64,000 nt of DNA, from positions 8,432,001 to 8,496,000 of the forward strand of contig OZ017766.1 of NCBI GenBank assembly GCA_963969345.1, written 5' to 3'. The position numbers and the translations under genes were made by a program. Of this stretch, positions 53,738 through 64,000 are shown piece by piece. Each line of letters opens with the position of its first letter. Within the stretch, counting starts at the first letter, position 1. Below the pieces are notes generated by a model. The model worked only from the letters and a program-made list of their open reading frames with translations, searched no databases and had not been told where the DNA came from. Source of the stretch: Turbatrix aceti (taxonomy: Eukaryota; Nematoda; Chromadorea; Rhabditida; Panagrolaimidae).

Positions 53738-54174
53738 TCAAGGATTATACTCGATGGGAAGATTCTTGCGACGAACCATTCCGTCACCCTGGAACCATTC
53801 ACGGCGGAACTGCTTGGCAGCTCCATCGGGAGTGTTGGTCCACTCGATGGTGATACGGTCGTTGTTGGTATCCTCCGAGCCAAAGTTGAACGCATCGCAG
53901 GAGACAGCGACGAGGACGGATTCCTTGGGATCGAGAACACCGCACGGAGGATCGACGCCGAGACGCTTCATGTTCGTCGTCTTGAAAGCCCATCCGATGC
54001 GACGGCCACCAGAGTTGATGACCTGAAGAAAAGTTAGATGTGCCGTCAGAAAGGTACGAACAGGTAAGCACTCACCTTGATGTGGTACGTGTGCTTGTCG
54101 TCGTAGGGCGCGTTGAAGACGACCTTGGCGTTGGGCTGGGTGGTGATGTCACCGGGAGGGACGGACTGGGCCAT
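53738..54174 (-). CDS. msp: Major sperm protein (MSP), gene 2 (inverted copy)
   Basis: Exons are 54174-54076 and 54022-53738, giving 127 residues, identical to MSP gene 1. The 53-bp intron is also the same apart from single bases. Homology extends about 150 bp upstream, including the AATCCGCGCGGATT palindrome (54267-54280), and stops shortly after the stop codon. The coding changes noticed are silent (GTG/GTC, GTC/GTT, CCT/CCC). With gene 1 it forms an inverted repeat flanking the PTP pair, an arrangement open to gene conversion. Confidence 0.98.
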
Positions 54175-54266
54175 GGCTGCGAAAAAGACGAGAAAAAGAA
54201 CGACGGCGAAAAGAGGAAGGGATTCGAGACGAGACCGAAGCTTCCTTCGAATGACGATATCCGCTT

Positions 54267-54280
54267 AATCCGCGCGGATT
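54267..54280. promoter_or_regulatory. MSP-upstream perfect palindrome AATCCGCGCGGATT
   Basis: A 14-bp perfect palindrome lies about 95-105 bp upstream of MSP gene 2, with an identical copy at 47893-47906 upstream of MSP gene 1. It sits beside a GATATC(C/G) element. Because the whole upstream block is duplicated, conservation alone does not prove function. Confidence 0.45.
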
Positions 54281-54646
54281 TTTATCCTTGTTTTTTTGTT
54301 ATCATGCTAATATCCGGGGGATTTCCAGAATATGTTTATTCATAAAAAATGTTTATTTGTGATGTGAGCGTTCCTTTTAGTTCTTTTTTCCAGCTGTTTT
54401 TGGCATACGGTAACGGAAGCCAAAAAATCCATTTTTCAAAAAATGAAATATTTTTGTAAATATTTTATCGGCATATTTTTACGAGAAATGTGTCACATAC
54501 ATTTGACACGTACATAACAGGGCACACAATGCATACATATACATTCAAATTCAAATTAGTACAACCATAGTTACAAAAAGTACAAATATAAGTGTCAACT
54601 AATACCCGGAAAAAAAAGTCATGGCGGGCGTCAAAAAAGTCGCCTT

Positions 54647-55625
54647 TCAAAAGACAACTTTCAATTTCATGATCGACTGGATGACTTTGTTGGAGTACCG
54701 ACTACGGTGCTGGACAGCAGCGGTAATTGCCGTGTCAAAAACCAGTCTGACATTTTCCCGGGTCTTGGCGGAGCATTCAATCAGGGGTTGATGCGAGACT
54801 TCTTTTGTGAACTTCTGAGCTTCTTCAAGATCGACGAGCGGACCGTAGCCTTCGTCCCGGATGTCTTTTTTGTTGCCGACGACGATCATTGGGGTTGTCG
54901 GGCAGAAATGCTTGATTTCGGGTAGCCAACGACTTCGGAGGTGTTCGAGGCTTTCGGGGTCGTCGACGGTGTAGCAGACGATGAAGACGTCGGCTTCGGG
55001 ATAGGAAAGAGGACGGAGGTTTGTGAATTCTTCTTCGCCCGCGGTATCGGATACGGTAAGGGTTTTCTGGAATTTGGGGAGATTATTTTTTTGTTGTAAT
55101 TTTTTTTAGCTTTTTTTTAATTTTTAAACCAGTTTTTATGATTTTAAATAATTTTTGTGTTTTTTTTTCAAATTTTTCGATACTTAATCTATAAAAAATT
55201 TTTTTTTAATTTTAAAAATTAAAAATAAAATTTTTTTTGAATTAAAAATTAAACGTTAAAAAAATTTTTTTAGCAATTTTTTGATTCTTAAAATTGTTTT
55301 TAGCATTTTTTTGATTGTTATAATTTTTTTTTTAATTTTTAAAAATTAAAAATTAAAAATTTTTTAAAATTTTAAAATTTTTTTTTTAATTTTTGCATGA
55401 AATTTTTTTTTACTTTAAAAATATTTTTTTTTCGTTTTTATTTTTTTTTCGTTTTTGGAAAATGAAACGAACCATTTTGCCGTTTACAAGCGCCTCAATG
55501 GCATAATCGTCGAAGGCGGTCGGCGTGTACTCATCGTGAAATTCGCTGCCAACGTGCGCATGAATCAGGGAAGTCTTGCCACATGATCCGTCGCCGACAA
55601 CGACAATCTTGACGTTTTTCTTCAT
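54647..55625 (-). CDS. Atypical Rho-family small GTPase
   Basis: Exons are 55625-55473 and 55066-54647, giving 190 residues. G1 is GDGSCGKTSL (residues 11-20; the Ras Gly12 equivalent is kept). Switch I is YTPTAFDDY, G3 is DTAGEEEF, G4 is NKKD and G5 is CSAK; LRPLSYPEADVF after G3 places it in the Rho family. Two departures: the catalytic Gln (Ras Gln61) is Glu62, and the C-terminus (SIMKLKVVF) has no CAAX prenylation motif. The protein may therefore be slow in GTP hydrolysis and not lipid-anchored, unless an unseen last exon supplies a CAAX. The exon 1 donor GTTCGT is weak but gives the exact family spacing. AAATTTCAG ~35 bp before the ATG suggests trans-splicing. Confidence 0.85.
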
Positions 55626-57393
55626 ATTTCTTTGGTTGGAATGGAAGTGTACTGAAATTTGAAACACTAAATAAAAAGTAAAAAAAGAAAGTTTCGTTTT
55701 TCAGTTCGTTCACGCATCGAAAAAAAATGAGGAACTGGGTTACGGTAGAACAAAGTTCAAGACTCGACAACAACTCAACTGGAGCAGAGCCCCAAAAACA
55801 TGTCGAGTGAATGTAATGCAATCAGGCGCGAAAGCTGACTGAATGGTCATGACACGTGCTTCCGTGTCCGACTTTGAAATTTCAAGATTGGCCCTTCCCC
55901 TTTTGGCAGAAACAGAAACAGAAACATAAGTCCGATGCACTCGGACGCGTGTGCTGGTTGTGACACGTCTCCGGGGGAAGCTTTCTTTTATGCGGGGGCA
56001 AACTGATATCCACGACATCCTCTCTCCCAAAAAAAAACAAAAATTGTCCAAGTTACGACCAATTGACAAAAAATAATTAGACACCCTAATTTCGTTAAAC
56101 ATTCTCTCCTCGTCCTTCAAAAAAACCGAAACAAACTTGTTTTTTTTCTAAATATACTGTTCAGGACTTTGGAGACTAAAAACCGACAGAATGCACCCAG
56201 AAACCCAGAATGAGAATTCTGAATGAATGAAAAAAGTCTGTCTCGTCTGCGACAGTGCCCCTAGGCGATGGATGAGGCTAAATTGGTAACTTCTTCGTTT
56301 TCTTCGTCGGTTGGTCGGAGAAAACAAAAACTAAATAAGAACGCTTGCCGGCGCAGAGCAAAAAGCGGCTCAAAACTAATAAAAAAAATTTCTTGAACTC
56401 AAAACTTTGTTTTTTCACAAAAAAAATTTGAAAAACGTCATTTTTCTTTTTTTTGGGTTTTGAAAGCAAAAAAATGTTAATTTCAAAAACTTCGAATAAA
56501 TGAAAAAAAAAACGTTTGTGTTGCCGTTTTTTTCCAAAAAATGGAAAACGTCGTTTTTCAACTTTTTTGAAACCAAAAAAAAATTAGGTTCTGAAATTTT
56601 TTTTACAAAAAAAAAACATTCTGAATGTTTTTTTTCAGTTTTTTTGAAAAAAAAATTTTTGCCATGTTTTCCTGGTCCTAAAAATTTGAAATCTAGCTTT
56701 AAAAATTGTTAAAGCAAAAAAAACACTCTAAATCGAACCTTTCGTCATTTTAAAATCGCAAGAATTAGTTTTTTTGCTTCAGGCAAAGAGTTCAGTCGTG
56801 CCAGATTCAACCAACCCATTCCGGCGACCAACTCCAACCAAATACTAATAATTCCGGATTCCAGGCTCTTACATAAGTAGCCACTCCCCCTCTCCCCTCC
56901 CCCCATCAGTCACGCGGAGGAGTTCCAAAAATGGGTGCCGAAACAAAACAAAAATCCTCATATGAAACAGTCTTACCGCCTTTTTTTTTACCGCGCCGCG
57001 CCGTGGCACGCAGTACTTATCCTACTTATTCATCCATGGAAAGGCACGAGTAAACTAAGGCACTTACCGCCCTCTTATCTCGGTCTTACGCATTCATCCT
57101 GGAGAACTACTTTGTTTTTTTTTGCTTCTTTTCTTTTTTTTCATTCAGGAGAAAAAAAAAGAAAAATGTGTAGACTCCGCCCCTCGAATGAAGGAACGGT
57201 AAAGTACGGCATTCGATCGTACGCCGAAAAAAAAAATTAAATTGTGGGCGGAAAAAAAGTTTGGAAAACCCCGATTTGACATTTTTTTAATTAAAAATGT
57301 AAAAAACGTGACAGTTTTCTTTTTTTTGTGTCACTTGTCACTGGAATGTTTTGGCATTTTTGTATACTACAGTGCCAAAAATAAAATTGGGGG
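55626..57393. other. Gene-free region upstream of the Rho-like gene
   Basis: The first few hundred bases should hold the Rho-like gene promoter. The rest is poly-A/T-rich spacer. Open frames here are short and low-complexity (Lys/Phe-rich), and none has splice structure or a recognisable motif. Confidence 0.4.
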
Positions 57394-57401
57394 ATCGGGA
57401 C

Positions 57402-58416
57402 CAGGGATGGGCAAACAGCCGTTATTTTTGTTCTCAAACGAACACGAACATTTTGTTAATTTTGTTCGAAAAATTGAACGAACGCAAACATTTTTGTCAG
57501 TGTTCGCGAACGAACACGAACGAACAACGAACAGATTTTTAGCATATTTATACAAAATTTTGTCCAAACTGGGCATAAAAACGTAAACTTCGGTATTATG
57601 CGTTTTCACGTTTTTGGTGACAGTTTTCCTACACTTTTTATTGCCGAATGCAATTGACACTATTTGTCATTTTTTGAAAAATAAAATCAATTTTAGAACC
57701 GATAAACTGATTTTACCTAAATTTTTGTTCGTTTTATCCAGAGTTGTTCAATTCGACAATTTTCAGTGCTCGCTCTGCTCGCGCTCTTTGAGCAATTCAA
57801 TTTTCCGTGCTCGCTCTGCTCATGCTCTTTGAGTTCCTAAAATTTTCGCGCTCGCTCCGCTCGCGCTCTTTTATTCTCAGATCCTCTGCTCTTGCTCTGC
57901 TCACGCTCGTGAGTCGAGCAGGAGCGAGCAATGAGCGAAAATGGCTCACACAAGAAAAGTGAATTTTGAGTCACAAATTCAGTCCTTTTCTAAAAGAAAG
58001 ACCGCATATTGCTTGGAGATACCCCCAACATCGTGTTTTTGATCGAAACTACCAGTATTTTAGTATTTGTAGCACTGAATTTGTAGTGAGCAGTGCTCAT
58101 TTGAAAATTTATCGCGCTCGCTCTGCTCGCGCTCTTTGAGCACTCCAATTTTTCGTGCTCGCTCTGCTCATGCTCATTGAGCACTCCAATTTTTCGCGCT
58201 CGCTCCGCTCGCGCTCGTGAGCTGAGCAGGAGCGAGCAGTGAGCAGGAGCAATTTGGTGAGCATCGAACAACTCTGGTTTTATCTGTTCGGAAAATTTAT
58301 CTTTGTTCGCGAACGAACTTGAACAAAGCAACTTTGTTCTCGAGCGAACAAAAACGCAAAAATTTGAATTTGTTCGCAAACGAACTTGAACGAACACGAA
58401 CGTTCGCCCATCCCAA
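57402..58416. mobile_element. hAT-like MITE split by a second hAT-like MITE
   Basis: The outer element starts CAGGGATGGGCAAACAG and ends GTTCGCCCATCCC, with flanks ATCGGGAC (57394-57401) and TTTGGGAC (58417-58424), 6 of 8 identical. Its TTCGCGAAC-rich arms match the copies at 12159 and 38764. A second element occupies 57739-58276. Confidence 0.8.
57739..58276. mobile_element. 538-bp hAT-like MITE with perfect 8-bp target duplication
   Basis: Ends CAGAGTTGTTC and GAACAACTCTG are perfect inverted repeats, flanked by GTTTTATC on both sides (57731-57738 and 58277-58284). The interior is a set of ~38-bp repeats around GCTCGCTCTGCTCGCGCTC and TTTGAGCACTCCAATTTTTC. Removing the element restores the host MITE's TTGTTCGTTTTATCTGTTCG. 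Confidence 0.88.
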
Positions 58417-58424
58417 TTTGGGAC

Positions 58425-60324
58425 GGTCGAAAAAGCGCCAAGAAAAGCGAAAAAAAATAAAAAATTTGTTTTTTTGTCTTTTTTTGCTAAAAATTGTAAA
58501 ATTAAAAAAATATAAACTCGGGGCGAAAAACAACAAAGTAAGCTTGCTTGCTCGCGCTGCAGGGCAAAAAAAACATCCATGATTACTATAGTGGGCGAAG
58601 CTTATGTGAATGTTTGCTCGGCGCAGAATAAAAAGCAAAAAAACAACAAAGCTAATCTGCAGAAATTCAATTTTGCGTATACGTATTTATACATCATCGT
58701 GAATGTGATTATCGTTTCCCAATTTGGTAAAAAAAAAACAAAACAACCCAGACAGAGGAATCGGAGTCAAATGATACGAAGCGGGGTACAAAACGAAAAA
58801 AATCAGGCGACATGACTTTGTAGAGATTTATGTCAGATAATTTCGTTACACCCAAAAAAAAAAATTTGTGTATCATAAATTTGTTACACGACCAACAAAC
58901 AAACAGAAAGAAGCACAGCCGAGCTCTGGGAATTCAATTCGGACGACGATGTTGAGGAAACTTTTTTATATACAAACAGACGAGACGCGATTGAATTAAT
59001 CATTGGCAACGCGACGCAAAAAAAAAGGAGGAAGACACGCGTTTTCGTCCAACGTAGTAAGCATGTTTGCGTTTGAAACGTCAAACTTGGAATTTTTTAA
59101 CGGTTTTTTCCTCTTGGTCCTTGGCGTTTTTTGGCGCCTTTGGGGTACGGTAGAAACTGGGGTGACTGAAATTTTTTTTATTGGTTTTCGTAATTTTTTG
59201 TTTGTAAATATGTATGGTATTTACTATGTATGTTTTATAATAATTCAAATTGACACAATTAAAAACAAACAAGCTGAGATACTAATTAATTCATTGTGGC
59301 GCTAATTAATTAGACGTCTGGAGCATGAATGCCCTGAGGTCAAGAATTCGCGGTAAGACACAAGATCCGCGTTTTAAAATTTTGTTAAACTATTTAAAAA
59401 AATTTGCATAACAAAAAAATTGGTTCTTGAAAAATATTTAAAGTTGAAGTTTTTTGAAATAACAAAATAACAATTTTTTTTATAATTGCTCTTGTGTGTG
59501 TATGTAAAAAACGCCATGAATGAAGGTGCCAAAATTTACTGGTGTGAGGAGCAGGCGCGAGATAAACAACCAAGTCTGCCCTGGACAACAGAAAACATCC
59601 GGACGATGGGCTTTTTTTAATGTTTTTTATTCTGGCGGGCACGTAATGTACCAAAAGTGCCAAACAGCCGCCCCACGCGCGTATACGCGCGCGTGCCGTT
59701 GGTAGATTTCAGAGATCGTCTGCAGCCATGTCTCGCAGCCGTGCCCGTCTTCCCGAAAGGCATCAAAGCTGGTTGGGGTATTCATTTCCCGGGCAACAAA
59801 AAAAAGTTCAAACACGTTTCAAAAATCTTTGAAATCAAAAATCCTTGTCTCAGATAAATTTGCATCCAGAAACAACAACTCTGACGACAATTTGGACTTC
59901 GGTCTTCGATCGAAATGGAGTATGCCTACAGGCTCCATTTCGACTCGCATGCATGGGCTATCAAGCATTTCCAACTTTTTACTTACTTAGAGAGCAAAAT
60001 TTAAAAACCACTCGCATCAATTAAATTGCAGTTCCTAAATTACATACATATTCGGCATTCAATTTTTTTTAACGACCAAAAAAAGTGCGTCAGACGCGAT
60101 AAATTATTCAGGAATGCTTTATTCATCCTGAGGGGGGGGGGGTGGCGAAGGTTGTAAATGGCTGTGTGGCATACGAACCTCCGTGCAGCGTGCACCAAAG
60201 TACCCTAGCACCCACCAGCTGCATCATCATCTGCGTAAGGCAGGGTCCTGGGAAGGAAAGGATAAGTGCGTGTGCTCCGAATTCGGCGCGCATTGACGTT
60301 CATGTTAGAGAAGGGGGTGGTGAT
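58425..60324. other. Gene-free spacer
   Basis: A/T-rich spacer without a supported gene. It includes GATAA-type and CATACATA simple motifs and an 11-base G run at 60132-60142. Confidence 0.4.
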
Positions 60325-60871
60325 CAGGAATTGGCAAACAGCCGTTTTTTGTTCGCGAACAAACACGAAAAATTTTCTTTTGTTCGCGACAAACACGAAA
60401 AATTTTTTTGTTCGCGAACAAACACGAAAAATTTTCTTTTGTTCGCGACAAACACGAACAATTTTTTTGTTCGCGAACAAACACGAAAAATTTTTTGTTC
60501 GCGAACAAACATAAACGAACATATAAAAAAAAAGTCGAACGAACACGAACATTTTTTGATCATGTTCGCAAACGAACATAAACAGACATGAAACAGATTT
60601 TTGTATCATTAGTGCGAAATTTTTTTTTTATGAATATTATTTACCACTTTTTGTCAAATAACATCAATTTTTATCTGTTACTGTAATTTTAGTTCAATTT
60701 TTGTTCGTTTTATCTGTTCGAAATTTTTTTCATTTTTTTGCGAACAAAAACGAATTTTTGTTCGTTTTATCTGTTCGAAAATTTTTTTGCGAACAATCCA
60801 AAAAAATAGACAAACACGAACAAAAAAATCTAATTTGTCTGCAAACGAACACGAACGTTCGCCTTACTCCG
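60325..60871. mobile_element. hAT-like MITE with internal tandem expansion
   Basis: The element starts CAGGAATTGGCAAACAGCC and ends GAACGTTCGCCTTACTCCG. Positions about 60348-60515 hold five tandem units of 28-35 bp built on TTGTTCGCGAACAAACACGA, alternating with a form missing three bases (TTGTTCGCGACAAACACG). Flanking octamers are poorly matched. Confidence 0.7.
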
Positions 60872-62766
60872 ATTATGATCCAAAAAACGCAATGTTCACA
60901 AAAGTTGAGAAACCATGAACGTCAAAAAAAAAATCCCAGTGCGTCATCCTGACCAAAGCTCCGTGGGACATTTCTTTACTAACAAAGAAACCAAAATCCG
61001 TCGTCTACCCAGTCAGCTCCCAAACAAAAAAGAAACGATCCAAAATCGTATTTACTATCTAAATAATCCCTCCCCCTCGCGCTTCTTTTTTTCCTTTTAT
61101 TCTGCAAAAAAAAATTTGGCACAGATGTGAGCATTTCTTCACAAGGCGTCTTTCGCTTTTTTTTGACACCATAAAGCAAGCTTAAACGGGGGTGCGAATT
61201 GCAGAACAGAGCAGAGCAAAAAAAGAAGCCAGAAATAATGCAACAAAAAAAAGAAAAGGGAAATTGCATTTTTTTCGGCATCAACACAAAAAAAAGAAAT
61301 CAAACTGGCAATGAAGTCAAAAAAGTCGGGAGTTTTTTTTCGTTTGTTTTTGTTTTGTGACGCAAAAAGGATGGGTTGTTCGTAGAATTTTCTGGCACGC
61401 AAAACTTTTTTTTTGTCAAATGTTCAACTAAAAATTAAATAAATACTAAATCGTAAATAAACTGAAAATTCAATTTTTTTGCTTGAACCGAATTCTTAGA
61501 AATTTTATGCCGCTTTGAAAAAAAAAGTTACTTCCTGGAAAATAGGTTTAGTTTTTTTTGCTGTTTGACTGCTGAAAAAATGCCGTTAGCAAAGTTTTGA
61601 CTTCCTCAAAGCTATGCACGAGCAAAAAAAGTGAAAAATCCTTGGAAAAGTAAAAACCGAATTTTCATTTTTTTTTTGAAAATTGAATTTTCATGGATTT
61701 TTTTTGAAAAAAAAATCAAGTTTGCTTAAAATCCAGAAAAAAATTTAGCGTAGAAACAAAAAAAATTGCCAAAACTTTCCACACGTCATAAAAATATGAA
61801 ATCACGTCAAAAAAATTTTTTTTTGTATTTGTACAGAAATCAGTTATGTACGGTTGTGTAACCCTGAATAAACCAACGACTCCCACCCTCACCTCACAGG
61901 GTGCAGATGCTTGGGTTCACTCGACTGAGCAAAAATGCACACGGCATTTTATGTATGTATTTAAATATTCGGCGCCGAAGGGGGAGGGCACGTGAAGTGT
62001 CCAGATTTAAAAAAAAAATTTGAGTTGAGCATACAAGATGGCTTTTTGAACAAAAAAAATATGAAAGAAGCAAAAAAAAAGAAGGAACATGCAAACAGGA
62101 AACCGCCCCGAATTATAACACAACCACAAATTCGTTTACAATTGAACAAAAAAATTTACGACGGAAATAAAAGTTCCTCATTTTCTATTGAAAAATTTTT
62201 TTTGGCAATTTTTGCTTGCTGGACTAACTATTTTTTTCATTTCAATTCACAAAGACTTGCATACATAATTTTTTTTCATAAATATAAATAAATTTTTATA
62301 TGTCTGTTTACGACGGAAAAAACACCTGGCGCGTGGGATTTGTCTGGGATCAGCAAAGACAAACAAATGCCGAAACTTTTTTTTATCGTTTTTTTTGAAT
62401 GACAGAACAAAAAAATTTTCAAGTTGTTTTAAAGTTTCTACGAACTTGCATTTATGATAAAAAAAGTTTGAGGGCACTTGGATGAATCGGATTACGGGAT
62501 TACGCAAACAGCACTTACTCAAAGAAGTTTTTCACGTGTCAGCCATGGGCCCCGAAGAACGTGACAAAGCTTCGAAATAATTCATGGCGTTCCCACGGAT
62601 GGCGTAAAGCCTCACGTGGTGGGGTTCAAAGCAGCCTCAGGGGGTCGTGAAAGGGGCCTTTGCGTGCCAAGAAGTTCGTTCCCCAGACAGACATGATTGT
62701 TGTTTTTCAACAACTTTTTTTGAATGGATTTTAAAATTTATGAAAAATGTAAACAGGGATTAAGAT
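60872..62766. other. Gene-free spacer
   Basis: A/T-rich sequence with A- and T-runs; no coding region, RNA gene or transposon end was recognised. A GC-richer island at about 62530-62700 (TCACGTGGTGGGGTTC and surroundings) is unexplained. Confidence 0.4.
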
Positions 62767-63250
62767 CAGGGTTCAGCGAATGTTCGAGTTTGTTTGTGTT
62801 CGTTCGCGAACAGCTTCAATTTTTCCTGTTCGTGTTCGTTCGCAAACAAATTTTTCTTAAATTTATTTGTTCGTGTTCGTTCGCGAACATAGCTAAATTT
62901 TCCGAACCGATGAAACGAACAAAAATCCAGGAAAAAATTAAATCAGGGTATCAAAATCAATGTTTTTTGACAAAAAAAAGGCAAATAACATGCATAAAAT
63001 TTAGCTAATACATAAAATGTGTAGGAAGACTTGTATCAAAAACGAAAAAGATGGACTGCTCAAATTTACGTTTTTTAATCAGAGGAACAAAATTTTGCAC
63101 AAATTATGAAAATAATTTGTTCAATGTTCGTTCGTGTTCGTTCGCGAACAAGGTCAAAATTGTTCGTGTTCGTTCGGTTTTTCGAACAATTCTGAAAAAA
63201 CTGTTCGTGTTTATTCGCAAACAAAAAAACGGGCAGTTCGCTCAGCCTTG
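62767..63250. mobile_element. hAT-like MITE (variant subfamily)
   Basis: The left end CAGGGTTCAGCGAA and right end TTCGCTCAGCCTTG are inverted repeats, of the same subfamily as the copy in decarboxylase C. Flanks ATTAAGAT (62759-62766) and ATTGAGAC (63251-63258) agree at 6 of 8. Confidence 0.75.
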
Positions 63251-64000
63251 ATTGAGACAGTTTTTTTCGAAACAGAAAAATCTGGGTTTTTTGAAATTTG
63301 TGACACAAAATGTTCTAAAAAACTACGGCATTTTTAGGAACCGGTATCTAACATGTTTTTTTTCAATGTATAAATTGCATATAACTTTTTTTAGACGCCA
63401 ACAATGGTAAATTTTTTTTATTGTTTATTTTTTATTTATTTTTAAATTTTTTATAACCTGAAATAGTTACGGTAAGAAAAAAAGTTACAGTAATCAAAAA
63501 AATCCAGAAATTACCACTCTTGGCACTTTGATGCCAATTTGTTATCAAAGGAACAAAACAGATCAAAATTCGAGATTTCTGGTAAACATCCATGTTTACG
63601 ATAACATTCGGAGGATGAAAACACAATAATCAGCACCTCAATTTCAAAATTTTCCCTGACGAAAAAAAAATCGTACTCTATCAAGTGGAAAACCAATGGC
63701 ATGGCATGTGTGTATATTTACGGCAAAAAAAGAGAGAGAAATGAATGCCCAGATGATGAATAGCCACATGGCATGCAAACCGGTATTTCTTTAAAGAATT
63801 GAGAGCTTTCGTGGGGGGAAATTACATACATACGCGTTTCAACACTGAATATTTATAAAACCACCGACACCACGTAAACACAATTATTAACGGCCAAAGC
63901 CGACCGGATCTACGGTAGAACAGGCAAGCAGCCCCCCCCTCCATCCAAAAAAAAGGTGTAAAGACGCCCTCGCCTGACGGCACTGTTTTCGAGGAAGGAA
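63251..64000. other. Gene-free window end
   Basis: A/T-rich sequence up to the window edge. The last ~200 bp become GC-richer and may be the promoter of a gene beyond the window. No exon is supported. Confidence 0.35.

Noticed and set aside
55626..55667. Earlier start for the Rho-like GTPase (VFQISVHFHS...)
   Set aside because: It begins with GTG and spans an AAATTTCAG acceptor; the ATG at 55625 gives the normal Rho N-terminus.
60348..60515. Direct repeats resembling a CRISPR array
   Set aside because: Nuclear eukaryotic context; the 'spacers' are near-identical T-runs and the array lies inside a MITE.
55626..64000. Dozens of 60-200 residue open frames
   Set aside because: All are low-complexity Lys/Phe/Asn-rich translations of A/T-rich or MITE sequence, without splice context or motifs.

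Overview
This is a eukaryotic window, almost certainly from a rhabditid nematode. Two identical 127-residue major sperm proteins (MSP), a nematode-only family, settle the phylum. Supporting signs are very short introns (41-60 bp) with TTTCAG acceptors, acceptor-like signals just upstream of several start codons (candidate trans-splice sites), sperm-type tyrosine phosphatases, an atypical nematode-style copine and a UDP-glucuronosyltransferase. Exons are GC-balanced; introns and spacers are A/T-rich and full of non-autonomous DNA transposons. Exon joins were placed by hand from splice signals, reading-frame phase, paralog comparison and family alignment; every full-length model below sums to a whole number of codons.

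Region 1 (1-13860) holds four paralogous group II PLP-dependent decarboxylases of the aromatic amino acid decarboxylase (AADC) type: A (+, 5' end outside the window), B (-), C (+), D (+). Each complete copy has a signal peptide, an ectodomain and a transmembrane helix fused in front of the decarboxylase, plus a Ser/Pro-rich, Lys-ended tail. Copy B has lost the PLP-binding lysine (Tyr instead) and is probably a pseudoenzyme.

Region 2 (15236-27528) is one long atypical copine gene whose introns carry transposons nested inside transposons and, on the opposite strand, a complete two-exon gene for a small membrane protein.

Region 3 (28187-47169) is a dense set of single genes: mitochondrial ribosomal protein L42, an acidic protein of unknown function, a secreted Gly-rich/mucin-like protein with a decayed partial copy beside it, a three-finger C2H2 protein, a cytosolic 5'-nucleotidase II, a chromodomain protein, a UDP-glucuronosyltransferase and a TMEM86/YhhN-type lysoplasmalogenase.

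Region 4 (48011-54174) is a sperm-gene island: two MSP genes in inverted orientation flank two tandemly duplicated protein tyrosine phosphatases. It is followed by a Rho-like GTPase with Glu at the catalytic Gln position and no visible CAAX box (54647-55625).

Region 5 (55626-64000) has no protein-coding gene that I can support; it holds repeats, including nested hAT-like elements.

Two repeat families dominate. One is a roughly 470-bp hAT-like MITE rich in TTCGCGAAC motifs, with 8-bp target duplications; the best copy has an empty-site equivalent in a paralogous intron. The other is a roughly 450-550-bp fold-back element found six or more times, always inside introns or gene flanks.
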